Notes: generated by a model from the letters alone, not told the origin. A stretch of DNA of 64,000 bases from Stramonita haemastoma (GCA_030674155.1 CM060342.1:26007882-26071881); one strand, 5' to 3'. Shown: positions 1-42,263, numbered from the stretch's first letter. Translations and numbers: made by a program.

Positions 1-833
1 GTTGTAGCTATAATTTATACAACATAAAATGAAAATGTAAACACTTAAAAATTTGTGTTCAATCTAAGGGAGATCACCCATGCTGCTAGCTGAATTTGTC
101 TCCTTTCTAATGAATTCCTTCCCTTTAACTGTCAGTTGCTTTAAATGTGTATGCTTTTAGATTTCTTTTACATCACTGTGAGTTATTTTCCATGATAAAA
201 ATGATGACAAAAAAGAGGTACATAATGAAAGAGGCAGTGTTTGCCAGTTTTACTTGAAAGGGATTCCTGAGCCTCGGGAAACATCACTGTATGTAAAATC
301 AATGTGATTCTTGTGGATTTGCTGATGGGTGTGTACACCTTGTTCAGATAAGCCTGTGTAAAAGTTGGGGCTTTTTTAGCATTCACATTTAGCATAAAGC
401 TCTGTGGGCCAGGGGAGAATTTCGCTGACATTCAGAAGCAAAATCTGTGCTTGTCTGAAAGATACAGCAAAATTAAGAGAGGTACAAGAAAAAAAAAGTT
501 TGTGTCAGTTGTCATATTTGCATGTCCACCTTCTTGTTTCTGGTTGTACTTGTACCTCCCTAAGTGCAAAAATATTTACCTTTTTTTGGGGGTATGCTGG
601 TAGAAAACCATCAGGATGATCTCAAAGTTACTTTGGCCAGCAAATGTAGGGAAAACTTTCTTCCTTTTCTTGTCTGTATCTGTTTATTTTTTATTTATTT
701 TATTATTTTATATACATAAATAAATATGTCTGTATCTGTTCTGACAGTGTGCTTATGGTCAGATATGCGTGTGGTTAGATATATATATTTTTTTTTTATA
801 TACATTCACGGGTTTTGTTTGTGTAATGGGCAG
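1..833 (+). other. TAO kinase intron (5' part outside window)
   Basis: AT-rich sequence with no recognisable exon or repeat family. No glycine-loop or VAIKK-like coding is seen, so the upstream exons are outside the window. It ends with a T-rich tract and the exon 1 acceptor at 832-833. Confidence 0.6.
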
Positions 834-29703
<28,870 letters not shown>

Positions 29704-31891
29704 CCACACGCCTCAGCCCTGTAGAAGAAACTCTCTTCCTCTTCCTCCTCCTCCTGTTCCTCGTCCTCCGCTCGTCTTCTCGAATTTCACGTGGGTTGGT
29801 GTGTGTGCATCGGAACCGCTCCCCGGGGAGGTGTGTGTGTGTTGTGTGTGTGCGCACATGCTCTCGAGTCAGAAAAACGGGATACGTGCAGTGTGGATTT
29901 TTTTTTTTGTCCAGAGAGATAGGGGAAGGGGGCTCATTTCTAAGAGAGAGAGAGAGAGACTCTGTCTGTCAGGAGATACTTTGGATGTGCATTTATGTTC
30001 TGTCAGAAAAAAAATTCGGTGTGTGCACCTTGGATTCAAGCTGCAAGTTCTGACTGGAATTTGGTGTCTGCATAATGAAGGGAGTGTTTGACCGTCAACC
30101 AGTTATTCGCTGGTGGAAATCTATCTGGGTGAAGGCGTCTTCAGGAAGCTCATGTTCCATTGAAGACGTGTTTCCTATCTGTGGAAAAGCTTGTGTGAAT
30201 GAGAGTGCTCGTGTTCTGAAAAATCTGCGTGTGAGACTTTTGTGCTGCAGTTCCATTGAAGCCTAGCTTCCACGCACTTTTGAGTTGTAACGCGATTCTC
30301 CGACCTGAGTGGTGGTCATGTGAAAGTGGGTTTTTAAAATTGTGGCTTGTGCGAGACGCAACCAGACTGCTGTTGTCAACATCGTCTTTAATTTTCCATC
30401 TTGTCCCAGCTCTTCCCCCCCCCCCCCCCCCACCCTCTTCAGCCGCTAACGGCCCCATCACCCCCCCCCCCCCCCCCCTCCCTGTTTTTCTTTGATTTTT
30501 TTTGTTTGTTTTGAGTTCCTTGCGAAGGAACCTGCCTTCAACTGTCAGGGATAGTGGATGTTGTGTGTGGATTTCAATACATGGGATAGATGGGTGGGTA
30601 GAAATGTGTGGTATGAAACATTGTGCTGGTGGTGATGATGCCTGTGTGTGTTAGTGGAAAGTGTAGCTGACAGACCACGCTCCATTGAAAGGTGCCTGCC
30701 TGACATCGTTCTTCGTCACCCAAACCCCTAGCATGTCTGAATAATGCGTGTTGAGAGACCTACAAAGCTGCTCGCTCCGTCATAGGGCATACCCTACCCC
30801 CAACCCCCCCCCTCCTCCTCCTCCCCTACTCTCTTTCCTCCCCTCCCCTCCTCTTGCTCTTCCAAAACAACAGCAGTTTCAACGAAGAGAGTTCATCCGG
30901 TCGCTTCTGTGGGGAAGGAGCTCATATTCTTTCTTTTTTTTCTTTTTTTTTCCTCCAGCGTTGAAGCTGTTGATGGGGATGGAATAGAGAGTGTGTGTGT
31001 GTGTGCAACTTTTGTGTTGTCTGATAGAAGGGGGTACACGTGTGTTTTCTTCCCTTTGCGATGTTGCGAGTCATTTTTGTGGGTATGGTCATTCACTGTC
31101 CGCGTCCACTGTCATCGTCGTCGTCATATCCACTACACTGCTGCTACTTAGACTTGTTGTGACTTCCGTTCTACCGCGAAAACGTCTTAGGACAAGATGT
31201 TGAATGTGCTCACCTCACTAACTTAATTAATTAATTCATTGTGGATTGAAGAAGGAGAAGAAGAGGAGGACCTGCTTAGTCTTTTTTTGTTCGCTGTTTT
31301 TTTTCTTTTTTTTTTTTTCAAATTTCACATTGATGTGAATTCTTGTGAGAAATAGCATCTAGCTGTGATGTTGGAATGAATGACGAGTGCAGTAGTAATC
31401 AAGGGGAGTGAAGTGAGTAACGGAACATGTGATAAGTTGTGGAACTTGCCCCCCCCCCACCCCCCACCCCCCCTGACCGTGGCCCCCCTCCCCCCCCCCC
31501 TACACCTAAGACATCTATCTGCCCTCACTTCCACCTGTCTGGCTGCACTTCCACCCTGATGGTGTGTGGAAAGGTGTGTGAAGAATGCTACATTCAGTGA
31601 GGTGTGTGTGAGAGGTGAGCGGTGTACCCACCCCCTCCCAGTAATGCCTGCATTTACCTGCTGATGGTGGTGAATGTTTCATGGGCAGTGAAGCACTGGT
31701 TAGAATGGAAACAAAACAAAACATTGAACTTTACAAAAACAAGAGACCAAGCAAGTGGTGTTAGCATTATGAAAGCGGAAGATAGAGAAAGTGAGTGAAT
31801 GAGTACGGTGTATATATATTATGCATGTGCATGCATGTATGTGTGTGTGCACATGCACGTGCTTGTGCATGCACGTGCGTTTGCACGCACG

Positions 31892-31894
<3 letters not shown>

Positions 31895-31965
<71 letters not shown>

Positions 31966-31992
31966 TCTCTCTCTCTCTCTCTCTCTCTCTCA
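31895..31992. repeat. Compound AC / CT microsatellite
   Basis: (AC)n at about 31895-31923, then (CT)n to about 31991. Confidence 0.95.
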
Positions 31993-34900
31993 TACACAAT
32001 ACAAAAGGAGAATTCTCTTCCCCCTTCTGTCAAGGGTACTTTTGATAAAAAACAAATCATTGTGATTTAAGTTAGCCACGTTGTCCGATGCATCAAAAGA
32101 TCATCCCTTTAATGGAATTATTTTTATACAGATATGTTGGTTTTGTTGTTGTTATTTGTTGGGGGTTTTTTTTTAAGAGGGGGGAGCTTTTTTTTAAGCA
32201 GGTAAAAAATCTCACTTTTATTTCGGACTTCTTTGTACAGCAAAGAATAAGCAGAGCTGTAAAATTTTAACAGTTGTTACTGTAAAGTGTTAGATGAAAA
32301 CGCCCACCAGAGTTGCAAGAAAGAAAGTGAAGCAATTTTGAAAACAGATGTGAAGGTTCAGTGATAGGTTGCCAAATACACACTGTCCATTAAAAAGAGA
32401 TGTTACCAACGAAAAAAAAAAAAAGGTGTAAAATTCACTTTGATATTTTCACTAACCAGTGTACATGTTTTCTTTACCCTTCTTGATTTGCAGTTGTTAC
32501 AGAGAGACTTTCTAGTAAAGTAGTATTCAGACCAATTTTGCTTGCCTGTTTTTTGTTGTTGTTTTTTTTTTTAAAGAAAATATGATTTTTAAGCATACAT
32601 GGTGTTGTATAGTTACTTCCACACCATTCCAAGTAGAGACTTTACAGCCTAAGTGTGGCAAAAGGTAGAGGATTTTTTTTTTTTTTAGCATGCTGGAAAT
32701 ACTCCTCCCCAGGCCTATGTTGCCATTGGGGATTGGGTTGCAGCCAGTTTGGGCAGGTTTGAAGACGCTGAAATGTCTTCTGACCGGCCAGGATAAAAGC
32801 AATTTTCACATAATGTCCAGTTTCAAGAGCAATCAGGATTTTATGGCCAGTATTTGACCATTTTGTGTGTGTCACTCTCACGTGCCCTTGTAGACTGCTA
32901 GAAAAGTAGAGAAACAGTTCATAAACTGCTGGCAAGTGTGATTTTGATAGTTGTATTGATATAGTCAGTTCACCATTCATCAGAATTTTTTTTTTAAAAT
33001 GTTTTACATATGTAGTGTGTTTTGCATTTCTGTAATGCAAAGTCTACATGTATGTATCCAATGATGAATATATCACTTAGTAGACAATAGCAGATGGAAA
33101 TCTTTTACATGCTCTGAAGATCATGCTTACCAAAGTCCACAAAGCCAAAAATTTAATCCCTGGCTTTGTAAAATCCTAAAGTGTACATTTCTGTCAATTC
33201 ACATTGAAATAAGACAGTGACGTTAATTAAACACTCACTGAGTTATTTTATTTTAAAAGTATGTTGCTTTTTTGACAGTAGATCAGAATGCATTAATAAG
33301 AGTGTTAGTCACACAGTGATCATTGTAAATTTTGTGTTTGTTGGTTTCTTTGTTTACTTGATAGTTTGATTGTTATTCTGCAATCTGGCAGTGAATAGTA
33401 TTCCCAGACCAAGAGTGTGATACTCATTGTTTTGAAATTCATTTATGTATATATGTTTTCAAATTGTTTTTCTAGGTACAGATAGATCTATAGCTAATGA
33501 ATATTGTTTTCTTCCTCATTTATGCTGTAACTTGTTTTAGTTGGGGGGTTTTTTACCCCCATAATCTACTTTTCTTGTACTTTCATAATTTCAGTAAACA
33601 GAGAATGCAAACTTTTTTCATTCTAGTTATAGGTAGCTAGAGGTCACTGGATTTTTTGTTTTTCATCAGGGTTTGGGGGGGTTGTTGGTTTTTTTTAATT
33701 TTGGGGGGGTTCCGTCTTCTCTCTTCTATCTTCTGCATTTCCTGCTGCAGCATCTTATGTTTTCAGCTAAGCCAGAGAACACAACTTAGATAACGTTTTT
33801 TTGTGAGCTACCTCATGCTTTTGTGATCCACTTGTAGAAAACGTGATGGTCTGGAAAACAAAAAATAATGTGTTATGTGACACTGGAGGTGATGTAAAAG
33901 CTCAGATTCTATCTTTGCTGTGAGATGGGTGGTTGAATTAAGGGGGTGTGAGACATAGTTCTAACTGAAGCATAATGGTCTGTTCCTGTTGAGAGTGTAC
34001 ATGTATACATGTGTGGCTTTCATGCTGCAGACAATGGAAACATTCAGGTTTATGAATTGATTCATCCTTTTTTCAGGTTTGTTTTTTGTTGTTTTTTTTG
34101 TTTTTTTTTAATTCATACATCCTTGTCAGGACAAGAAAACGGGAACAGGAAGCAGAGAAAGAGGTGGTAATCAAGAAATGGTTGGGGGAGGGGAGGGGGG
34201 TTGTCTGTAAAGAGAAATTTGCTGATGTCTTTTTGTTTTCTTTTTTAGTTCCTTGGCTAAAACTACCAATTGTAAGATTTTTGCGTGTGTGCAATTGTTT
34301 TTGCCTAAATTACATGAAGGTAGCCGCATTCCACTTTGGGGATGCTCACTTCTGCTCTGTAGGTTGCTTAGGACATGGCTTGAGTATCATTGGCAGTGAC
34401 CTTTAGAGGTGGTTAGCCACTGGTCAGCTCTGGTTCTGACTCCATTCCTGTGCTAGGTTTTTTCATTTTCACTCATATGACAGACAACAGAAGATGCTGT
34501 CTGAGGGTTTGATGAAAATATGAGATGATAAACCAGGATTCTGTGTGTAAACATTAAACGCCTTGAGCGCACATTGAATCCCCATTCATCTAGATGTACA
34601 GAGGCAGGCTGCATCCACTGGTATGAATGGCATCTGTCATCATACCCAGTATGCCACCAGGAGCTGCAGGGATTGGCTCTGCCAGGTCCAGCTTGCCCCT
34701 GACACTCTGTCTGAAAAAGTCGCCGCAATGTCACAGCTGCTCATCAAAGAATTTCAGGGAGAAGTCAGTCTGTACTTCAATCATAAACAGTAGAATAGTT
34801 TTTCATTTTTATTTTGCGTGAGTTTACCATGACCATCGCAGAGGGCTAGCCACTAGGTTGTAGCAAGTTTTTTTCTCCTGTGGCCATAGGCAGATGTGTG

Positions 34901-35711
34901 TGTTTGTTTGAAATTATAGTCCCAGTGGAATTATTCATCCCGGCCACCCCAAAAATAGCATAATTCTATGAAGCAATTGCACCAGGCCCGCACAAGCACA
35001 AGAGTGCTGCACAAGTCTGACAGTAACCGTAGGTGGGTAGGCAACAGGCATTTCTATGCTCAGTTTGTGGGGTTATGCCACCTTGTAATGTAGAGAAATC
35101 TGGCCAGTTCTGTCTGGAAATAAAGATTGAATGTTCTGCATATAGGTCGTAGAAACATTCTCTCTGCCCATTTCTTCTTCTTCTTTTTTTTTTTTTTTTT
35201 TGAATAGCAGAACAGACAAAAAAAAGTGGTCACATTTCACAAGCACTCTGGTCAGATAGTATGAAGAAGGTGGCTCAGAGTTAGTATGGTTCTTGCCAAG
35301 TCACCCATCCGTCCCCACCCTTTTTTTTTTCTTTATAATGATAGGGATCTTTAGTTTATTTCTGTAATGAAAAAATAGTGTTTATCATATGACTACCCCC
35401 CCCCCCCTCCCCTCCAGAAGAAATAGGAAGTATTACTGGTTTATGCCAGATAACACCTCTGTGTGTGTGTGTGTGACTCTTGTGTGTGTGTGTGTGTTGT
35501 GGTTGGTTTATTCATACGAGACTTGGGTGAGGGATATATGTTATCATTCTGATATACGATAACAGTAATAATAGGGATATAGACCAATACCTAAATAAAC
35601 TTGGTGGCTTGAAAAAAGACTGGAACGGATGAAGTAAATTAAACTCTTTTTTTGTTGTTGTTGTTCCGTTCCTGAACAACCAATTTGAGTATGAGTAACA
35701 TATAAAACTGA

Positions 35712-35905
35712 ACAAATGAAATGAAACATTGAATGATAGATCATGCTAATGCTATGTTGCATCAATGAAATGAAACATTGAATGGTAGATCATGCTAATG
35801 CTATGTTGCATCAGTGAAATGAAACATTGAATGGTAGATCATGCTAATGCTGTGTTGCATCAGTGAAATGAATTATTGAATGATAGATCATGCTAATACT
35901 GTGAA
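35712..35905 (+). repeat. Tandem repeat, about 50-base unit, four copies
   Basis: Units carry GAAATGAAACATTGAATG, then TAGATCATGCTAATGCTA and TGTTGCATCA. The last copy is the most diverged. Confidence 0.93.
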
Positions 35906-36150
35906 TGCGTCCATCCCTTGTTCCAAGGAACTGGAAAGCAGCTGTAGCATGTACAGTGTCTGCCTGTGTCTGGATGTGGTGAGAGAAGTGATTCTATATA
36001 GAGAGAGTGTTAAATGTAGAGAGAATGATGGCACGTTTTCAAGCTGCCTTGCAACTGTGCAAACATTGGTGTTGACAGCATAAGTACTTGTTCATTTTGC
36101 TGCATTGTCCTGAGGGAGGGAAGGGGGTGGGGTCAATCCCAGCTTCAGTG

Positions 36151-36355
36151 CATGTGTGTGTGGTGTGTGTGTGGTGTATGTGTGTGTGGTGTGTACACGT
36201 ATGTGTGTACATGTGTGTGTGTGTGGTGTGTATGTGTGTGTCCATGTGTGTGTGTGTGTGTGTGTGTGTGGATGGCCCTATCCTGTGTGTATTCTGCACA
36301 AATGGAGGCATCTGGTTCGGTTTCTTTGTTTACAGTATTTGTACCAAAAATAGAT

Positions 36356-36421
<66 letters not shown>
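36151..36421. repeat. GT and GA microsatellites
   Basis: (GT)n with interruptions to about 36272, and a clean (GA)n at 36361-36421. Confidence 0.95.
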
Positions 36422-36424
<3 letters not shown>

Positions 36425-36617
36425 TGTACTGATTCAGAACAAATTTTTGTAAATAGACAAGACTGTTCCAGGTAGGTGCAGATCCCTCCCCCCCCCCCCA
36501 CTCCCTCAAATCCCCCCCCCCCACCCAATGTTATGTGGTTATGTATACATGTATGTATGTATCTGTGCCACTCCAATGGATCTTGTGTATGTATATATAT
36601 ATCATGTGTTGAATACG

Positions 36618-36632
36618 GTACTACTACTACCA

Positions 36633-36674
<42 letters not shown>

Positions 36675-36675
36675 A
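36618..36675. repeat. (ACT)n microsatellite
   Basis: About 18 ACT units with one interruption. Confidence 0.95.
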
Positions 36676-37341
36676 GGAGGAAGTGTACAATACAAAGGCA
36701 CTAGTATTGTGAACCAGTTTGCAATCACTAGTCAGTCTCTCTCTCCAAACATTGTCAAGTTGTTGCCTTGACCGACATCGAGCATAACCAAGCATGTCTG
36801 TGGATAGAGAGGTGTAATGGTAATAATACTGTGTATGTGGAGTGATGCTCGGAATAATGTTTGTCGGCTGTTTCATTTGGAAATCAAACCGCTAAACACA
36901 CTGTACATGCTTCAGAATTGTCCCCTTTTTTTTAAATTAAAAAAAAAAAAATCTTTTTTCTCATGCCCACCTTGTTTTAGATCAAAGTATTGCAAGATAA
37001 ATTTTTCATGGACAGTTTATAGTTTTTGCTCTGGTATGTTAATATATATCGATGCACTCGAGTTAAGCTGTCATGATTACTCCTTTTTTGAAGTTGTGAT
37101 AATCTCTATTCAGCCGTGGAATTTTTGGATTTGATTCTGAACAGCTGACTTCTGGGGAGGGAAAAAAAATTGTGATCTCATTGTCGACTTTCTTTCGCCC
37201 TCCTCCCATCCCCCCCACCCCCCCCCACCCTCAGTATCGAAGACAATTCTGATGCTGATTGATGTACAGCCTGGCGCATAATGCATGAATGATGTTTTAC
37301 TGTCGTGTTGTGATGATATTGTGTGTTGTATGACTGTTAAA

Positions 37342-37347
37342 AATAAA
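37342..37347 (+). promoter_or_regulatory. Candidate poly(A) signal AATAAA (TAO kinase 3' UTR)
   Basis: AATAAA is followed by A-rich sequence and then T-rich sequence at 37370-37382. The true cleavage site cannot be told without transcripts. Confidence 0.4.
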
Positions 37348-37562
37348 AAACCAAGAAAAAAAAAACTTTTCTAATTTTTTTCAAAGTACACAGTTCATTC
37401 ATTTGCATTTAATGGGCTGAGAAGTCGTGGTTTTGAAATCATTGGAAATTTCAATGAGACAAAGGAAATTAAATACCTATGTGATGAATGCTCAACATCT
37501 CAAGAGTCATCATAACACTGGGATAATCTTTGGAAATTTTTTTGTCATATGTTGATCTATTG

Positions 37563-37715
37563 TCTTTTTTTTTATATATTCTTTTATATTGAGGATAATG
37601 GAATAAACACTCACATGCTTTTTTTCATCCAGTCCCCGTGTGTATGCAGTTTTGTAAATATCTGTTCCCACTGGCACACAATGGCCTACTCTTACGAAAA
37701 GTCTGAGTTAAGGTG
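37563..37715 (-). repeat. SINE-A 3' half, reverse
   Basis: TATTGAGGATAATGGAATAA, CCAGTCCCCGTGTGTATGCA and CACAATGGCCTACTCTTACG match the family. The 5' half is absent. Confidence 0.88.
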
Positions 37716-38000
37716 TGTGTGTGTGTGTTTGCCAATGCTATGTTACTAACTGAACATCTCGTCTTATATTGTAAGGTATATATGGTATATGTAACCTGGA
37801 ATAGGTTCTCGTGTTCAGTTTTCCATTCAGCAAACCTGGTCATGTGTGCAGTTGCAGTATTATCTCTACACTAATACAGCCTGCTTCGATTTAATTAATT
37901 TGATGGGACAGAAAACTGGAAGTGATGTCACAGTGTAGATAAGGGGTAAAAACATTCATTTTCACAAAATTGAATAGCATGAAACTGCTTGCTAGCATTA

Positions 38001-38083
38001 CAGGTAGCTATTTCCTACACATGAATATTGATGAACTTACATACATGTGAGATCAATATTCATGTTTTGGAAATAGCTGCCTG
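38001..38083 (+). ncRNA. Strong hairpin, pre-miRNA-like
   Basis: Arms 38001-38032 and 38052-38083 are complementary at 29 of 32 positions, one of the exceptions being a G-U wobble, around a 19-base loop. Partial pairing extends a few bases outward. Size and geometry fit a metazoan microRNA precursor in a 3' UTR. A tiny palindromic MITE is the main alternative. I do not recognise a known miRNA seed. Confidence 0.4.
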
Positions 38084-38481
38084 GTAATATTTTATTAGTT
38101 TAACGTTTCCAGTACTGTGGATCCAAGAAACTTAAAAAAGTGAAAGGGGTATGTCTTGCAACTCATAAGATGTTGAGCATTCATCACCGGTTTTGAGAAG
38201 AAGAAAAAATTAAATTGTCATTATTTTCTTTGCAAGAAACATTTTGTGAATATTAGCCTGCATTTTATTGATCTTCAATTACTGTCCTGGCATTTTGAAT
38301 GCAGAGCCCTGATGAGTGTTTGGATGTAAAGTATGTACAGGTCGTGTGTGTGTATGTGTGTCTGTCGGATAGTCGTTTGCCATCCCTGCATTGGTATACA
38401 TGTCTGTGCGAAATGTACACATTATGTTCTGCACTTACCTGAACGATAACCATTCAGATGTCCAATGTAATTTGTCCAATC

Positions 38482-38487
38482 AATAAA
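38482..38487 (+). promoter_or_regulatory. Candidate distal poly(A) signal of TAO kinase gene
   Basis: AATAAA in CAATCAATAAAAAGGAAG, followed by a TG/T-rich stretch (GTCTGGTGTTTTGATG), the usual downstream-element pattern. It is the last such signal before the convergent gene. Confidence 0.5.
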
Positions 38488-38792
38488 AAGGAAGAAATGT
38501 GGAATCATGTCTGGTGTTTTGATGCTGAATGAAATCTTGATATTCCGAGCTTTGGGAAAATCTGTAGTTAACTTTACATACTATGGAAATAATTTTTTGA
38601 GAAATCTTTGTCTTGACCTACTTTAATTTTAAAATGACATTTGCTGTGCACCAATTTTCAGTGACTGCTATTTTCTCTGTACATTTGCAATGTAACTGTC
38701 CATCTCCATATGAGGTGCTTGCCACCCCCCCCCCACACACACACTCTCACATAAACACACACACTCTCCCACATAAACACACAGACACACAG

Positions 38793-39150
38793 GGGACGGA
38801 TAGCCTAGTGGTCAGAACATTGCGCTGCAATTTGACGACCCGGGTTCGAGTCCGGTCGAGGAGATTTTTCTCCTGGAATTAACATCAGTGCTGACTCCAC
38901 TCTCCCCAAAAGTCCTTCGGATGAGACTTTAAACCGAGGCCCTGTGTGCGAACGCACGCAGAACACCTTGCGCACACGTTAAATCCTGTTCCACTTTTCG
39001 TAAGAGTAGGCCATCGTGTGCCAGTGGGAACAGGTGACATTTACAAAAGTGCATACACACTCACTACTGGGACTGGATGAAAAAAAGCACAAGAGTGCTT
39101 ATTCCATTATCCTTGATATAAAAGAATAAATAAATAAATAAATAAAACAC
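38793..39150 (+). repeat. tRNA-derived SINE family A, best-preserved copy
   Basis: Head GACGGATAGCCTAGTGGTCA, B box GGGTTCGAGTCC, body CTCCTGGAATTAACATCAGT, AAAAGTCCTTCGGATGAGAC, GCACACGTTAAATCCTGTTC and AGAGTAGGCCATCGTGTGCC, tail TTGATATAAAAGAATAAATA. About 350 bases, flanked by AC repeats, in the gap between two convergent genes. Confidence 0.95.
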
Positions 39151-39224
39151 ACAGAGACAGACAGACAACACACGCACACACACACTTCTTTCTATCACAA
39201 TGCAAAAACAAAGGCAGGTGTGCG

Positions 39225-39247
39225 TTTATTTTTACAAATATTTTATT
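39225..39247 (-). promoter_or_regulatory. Candidate poly(A) signals of the convergent minus-strand gene
   Basis: Two TTTATT motifs (39225-39230 and 39242-39247) are AATAAA on the minus strand, with T/G-rich minus-strand sequence beyond. They sit where + strand composition turns A-rich. Confidence 0.5.
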
Positions 39248-40141
39248 GCAAATTGTGCAGTGACAGCATGCTGGTCGGAGCACGCTGATCAGATGCCACT
39301 TTTGAGCCGTGACAATCGACCGTGATACAAGGATTCACGTTTACACCAACACACGAGATCTACAGCTAATACTCATGTACACATACAGATCATATGGCGA
39401 TGAAGAAAACGCATGCACACGCAAAAAACTGTATATGGAAAATAAATAGCTCAACCGCCACCCACCTTATACCTGAGAAGAAAACTGGCCTTTCGCTGCA
39501 TGCCCTGCCACATACACGGCAAAGATCAAGGCCACCCACTTGACAATGTCATATGAAGGTCAATGTCATCAGTAGATTCGAAAGAGTTGGGGAAAAAAAA
39601 AAAAAAATCATGTATGGGTTGTGGACATACTCATCAAGGCTGGTCCGAAATAAATGTCATTTCATGTGTTCCCATGTTGTAGTACAGGTTTACTGCCAGT
39701 GTACGTACATGTAAACGACAATTTTCAAAACATGTCATGACGAATGATCAACCTTGCGCTCGGTGGTCAAATGGATGGAAACGGTTTTCATCATCAATTT
39801 CTCACTCACACGGTCTTTGCTGTAGCTACTACATGTATATATGAATGATGGGTGTTCACACACAGGCATTTCGAAATAACCAGTACAGCAGTTCCAGGAT
39901 GATCATGGCAGTTCAAATATTTGATTCCTTTGATTCAACACCAGCCAAGTTGATGATGATGATGACATCATTTACACAAAATTTAATTGTCACAGATTTT
40001 GGTGTTGTTCTCTCTCTCTCTCTCTTTCTTATTACAGACAAAACGCTGGACATTTATAAAGATGATGAGGGTGTGTGTGTCAATGCATTGATGAAACAAT
40101 GACAAGATGATGACTGAACTCTGACTTACAAATGATGCATC

Positions 40142-40552
40142 ATGGCAAAGATGATGTATGTGACAACTTCCAAGCAAGTGGAAACAAATGATGTTGCACA
40201 CAAAAACCATAAGCAAAGAAATGAAAACTTTGATGTCAAAAAGCCTCAAGTGGAAGCAATGAAAAGAAAACCGTTTCAAAAAGCCTTCTCACACAGAGGA
40301 AAAACCCTTAAAAAACACATTTTTGTCAAGTCACCCAAAGGTAAAAGAAGCTTTACCAAAAATAAAATAATAACCCCAAAAATTCAAAGAACTATTAATA
40401 ATTCTGATCACCACAAAATACATTGCCCTCACACCTCATATCGAAACTCAGCACACAAACTGAAATCAAAGCGAAAGTTGGTTTGTCAACACCTCTGTAA
40501 TCTCTCCCCTTTAGTATCCATGACTTTTTTTGCTAGGTTAGTTTTGTTTTAG
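40142..40552 (+). pseudogene. Lys-rich ORF with degenerate C2H2 zinc-finger-like look (doubtful)
   Basis: An open frame of 136 codons in A-rich DNA. Fragments such as KPFQKAFSHRGKTLKKH and HCPHTSYRNSAHKLKSK resemble C2H2 fingers (KPF.C..C.KAFS..G.L..H; CPHCSYR) with the zinc ligands mostly lost. It may be a decayed zinc-finger retrocopy, or chance in an A-rich strand. There is no intron or promoter evidence. Confidence 0.25.
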
Positions 40553-42263
40553 GGGTTTCTGTTATTGTTTCGTAAAGTCTACAGTACACAGATCAGGGAA
40601 TGAAAATAGTCGCCATGATCAAGGTATGAATGTTTCTTACAATATATAATATACAAATCAACTCATCTACATAATGCACTTATGCAGGAGTCAATGGCTT
40701 ATCCAAAGTAAGTTTTTTTTAATTCTTAAATCATGATCTCAGTCCTATTTCTGAATGAAAAATCCTCTCTACAAAATACTGAACAACCGTCAATGAGCAT
40801 AATATGGGCATTGCAGGCAACAAAAGAGCTGATATCATCATACATACACTCACTCCAGAAACCAGCCTAGAAGTAACATCACCTACATATCCAAATATAT
40901 CATCCTACCTTTAAACTGAAAAAAAAAAAAATAATAATGATAAAGCGCAGGAGAGAAAATCAAGTTATACAAAAAGACTTTACTAACAAAACTTTTCTTT
41001 TATACAAATCTGTGTAAAAGACCACAGGAACATAACTCAAAAAAAATTGCATCATCCAAATGTATAGAACCAAAAAAAAAAAAAAAAAAAAAAGAGTGAA
41101 GTGATCGTTCTATGGGACTAGAATGTACAGGCTCTGAGAACACATAGACAGACCAAGCTGTCCTTCCTGATATCATCACTGCTTTGTCTCTCACACTCTT
41201 CTTGCACTAAATGACCTGTAAACAGACCTTCGTCTCACACTCTTGCGCTAAATGGCTACACAGACCTTCTGTCTCTCGCATTCTTCTTGCACTAAATGGC
41301 TATAAACACCCTACTCTCTATCTACTAAATATCAACTAATTCAAAAGTGAATGTTTAAAAAAAAAAACCTTTTTAAACCCCGAGTTCAGTTCATTACCAG
41401 AATGCCTATAAAAATCAAATCCATGAACAAAACAGCACTTGTGATGTTCCATTAGTAAACTAATATAAAATTGAACAATAGCTCAAATATCACAATACTA
41501 ATCTGGTAAAAAAAATAATAATAATAAAAAAAAAAAAAAACCACACAAGCTAAAGGTGAGGGGGGGGAGGGGGGGGAAGAGTAAAGAAAAACCTAATAAT
41601 TAAAAAAAAAAAAAAGCAACTGCAACAAACTAAAGTGACATGAAGGTATAAAATACAGATTATTTTCAAGTACCCTTTTTTTTCTTACTGCATAATATAA
41701 AACAAGAAAATCTGGTCTTTGTATAATAATAGAAAAGATAAGACAATAAACTGAGTCACTTTTATCATTCCTGTTTATCTGAATATCCAATGGTATCTAA
41801 CTACCACAACTGATGGCATACATGTACATTCACTACCAAAAAAAACAGTACTCCATACACCAACACACACTCATTTCCCCCGCTACCTCCTGAAAATAAT
41901 TTATATTTAAATTAGGATTTCTGAAAACTGTCACAATGACGAAAAAAGACTGGAATGCTGATAAACTTATTGGATTACAGATATACCGTTTGACCGAAGA
42001 CAAGCTAAGCGGGTCTCTGGTACTGCTGGTTACACTTTTTACATGAACATCTGTATTGTACAAAATAGTGATAGCAGTTCATTGTCGGCTCATTCTGCAA
42101 GGAGGTAGAAAACGGTGGTACACTAAACAAGGAAAAGGTACAGCACATGTACAATGAAAGAGCAGGAAAAACATACATGTATACAACCAAAAAACGCAGG
42201 CCAACAAATGGTAGCAAAACATTGTAACAAGTCTTTTGTCCCTGGTTTCTTATCAAAAAGGTT

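Larger units (their letters stand above)
29704..38490 (+). other. Putative very long 3' UTR of the TAO kinase gene
   Basis: No splice-flanked coding was found for about 8.8 kb. The sense strand is T-rich with few A-runs, the mirror of the region beyond 39.2 kb. Contents include C-runs near 30417 and 30463, CT/AC repeats at 31900-31992, a family D remnant (-) at about 34310-34350, possible old SINE-like sequence at 34450-34700, and a four-copy tandem at 35716. Extent is inferred from poly(A) signals only. Confidence 0.5.

Noticed and set aside
34450..34710. Further SINE-A copy
   Set aside because: Only short matches (GATGATAAACCAGGATTCTG, TGTGTGTAAACATTAAACG) are seen; similarity is too weak to claim as a separate element.
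38793..38870. tRNA gene
   Set aside because: A and B boxes are present but the fold is not a proper cloverleaf and the segment continues into a shared SINE body; the same applies to heads at 3886, 14041, 19975 and 25190-25248.
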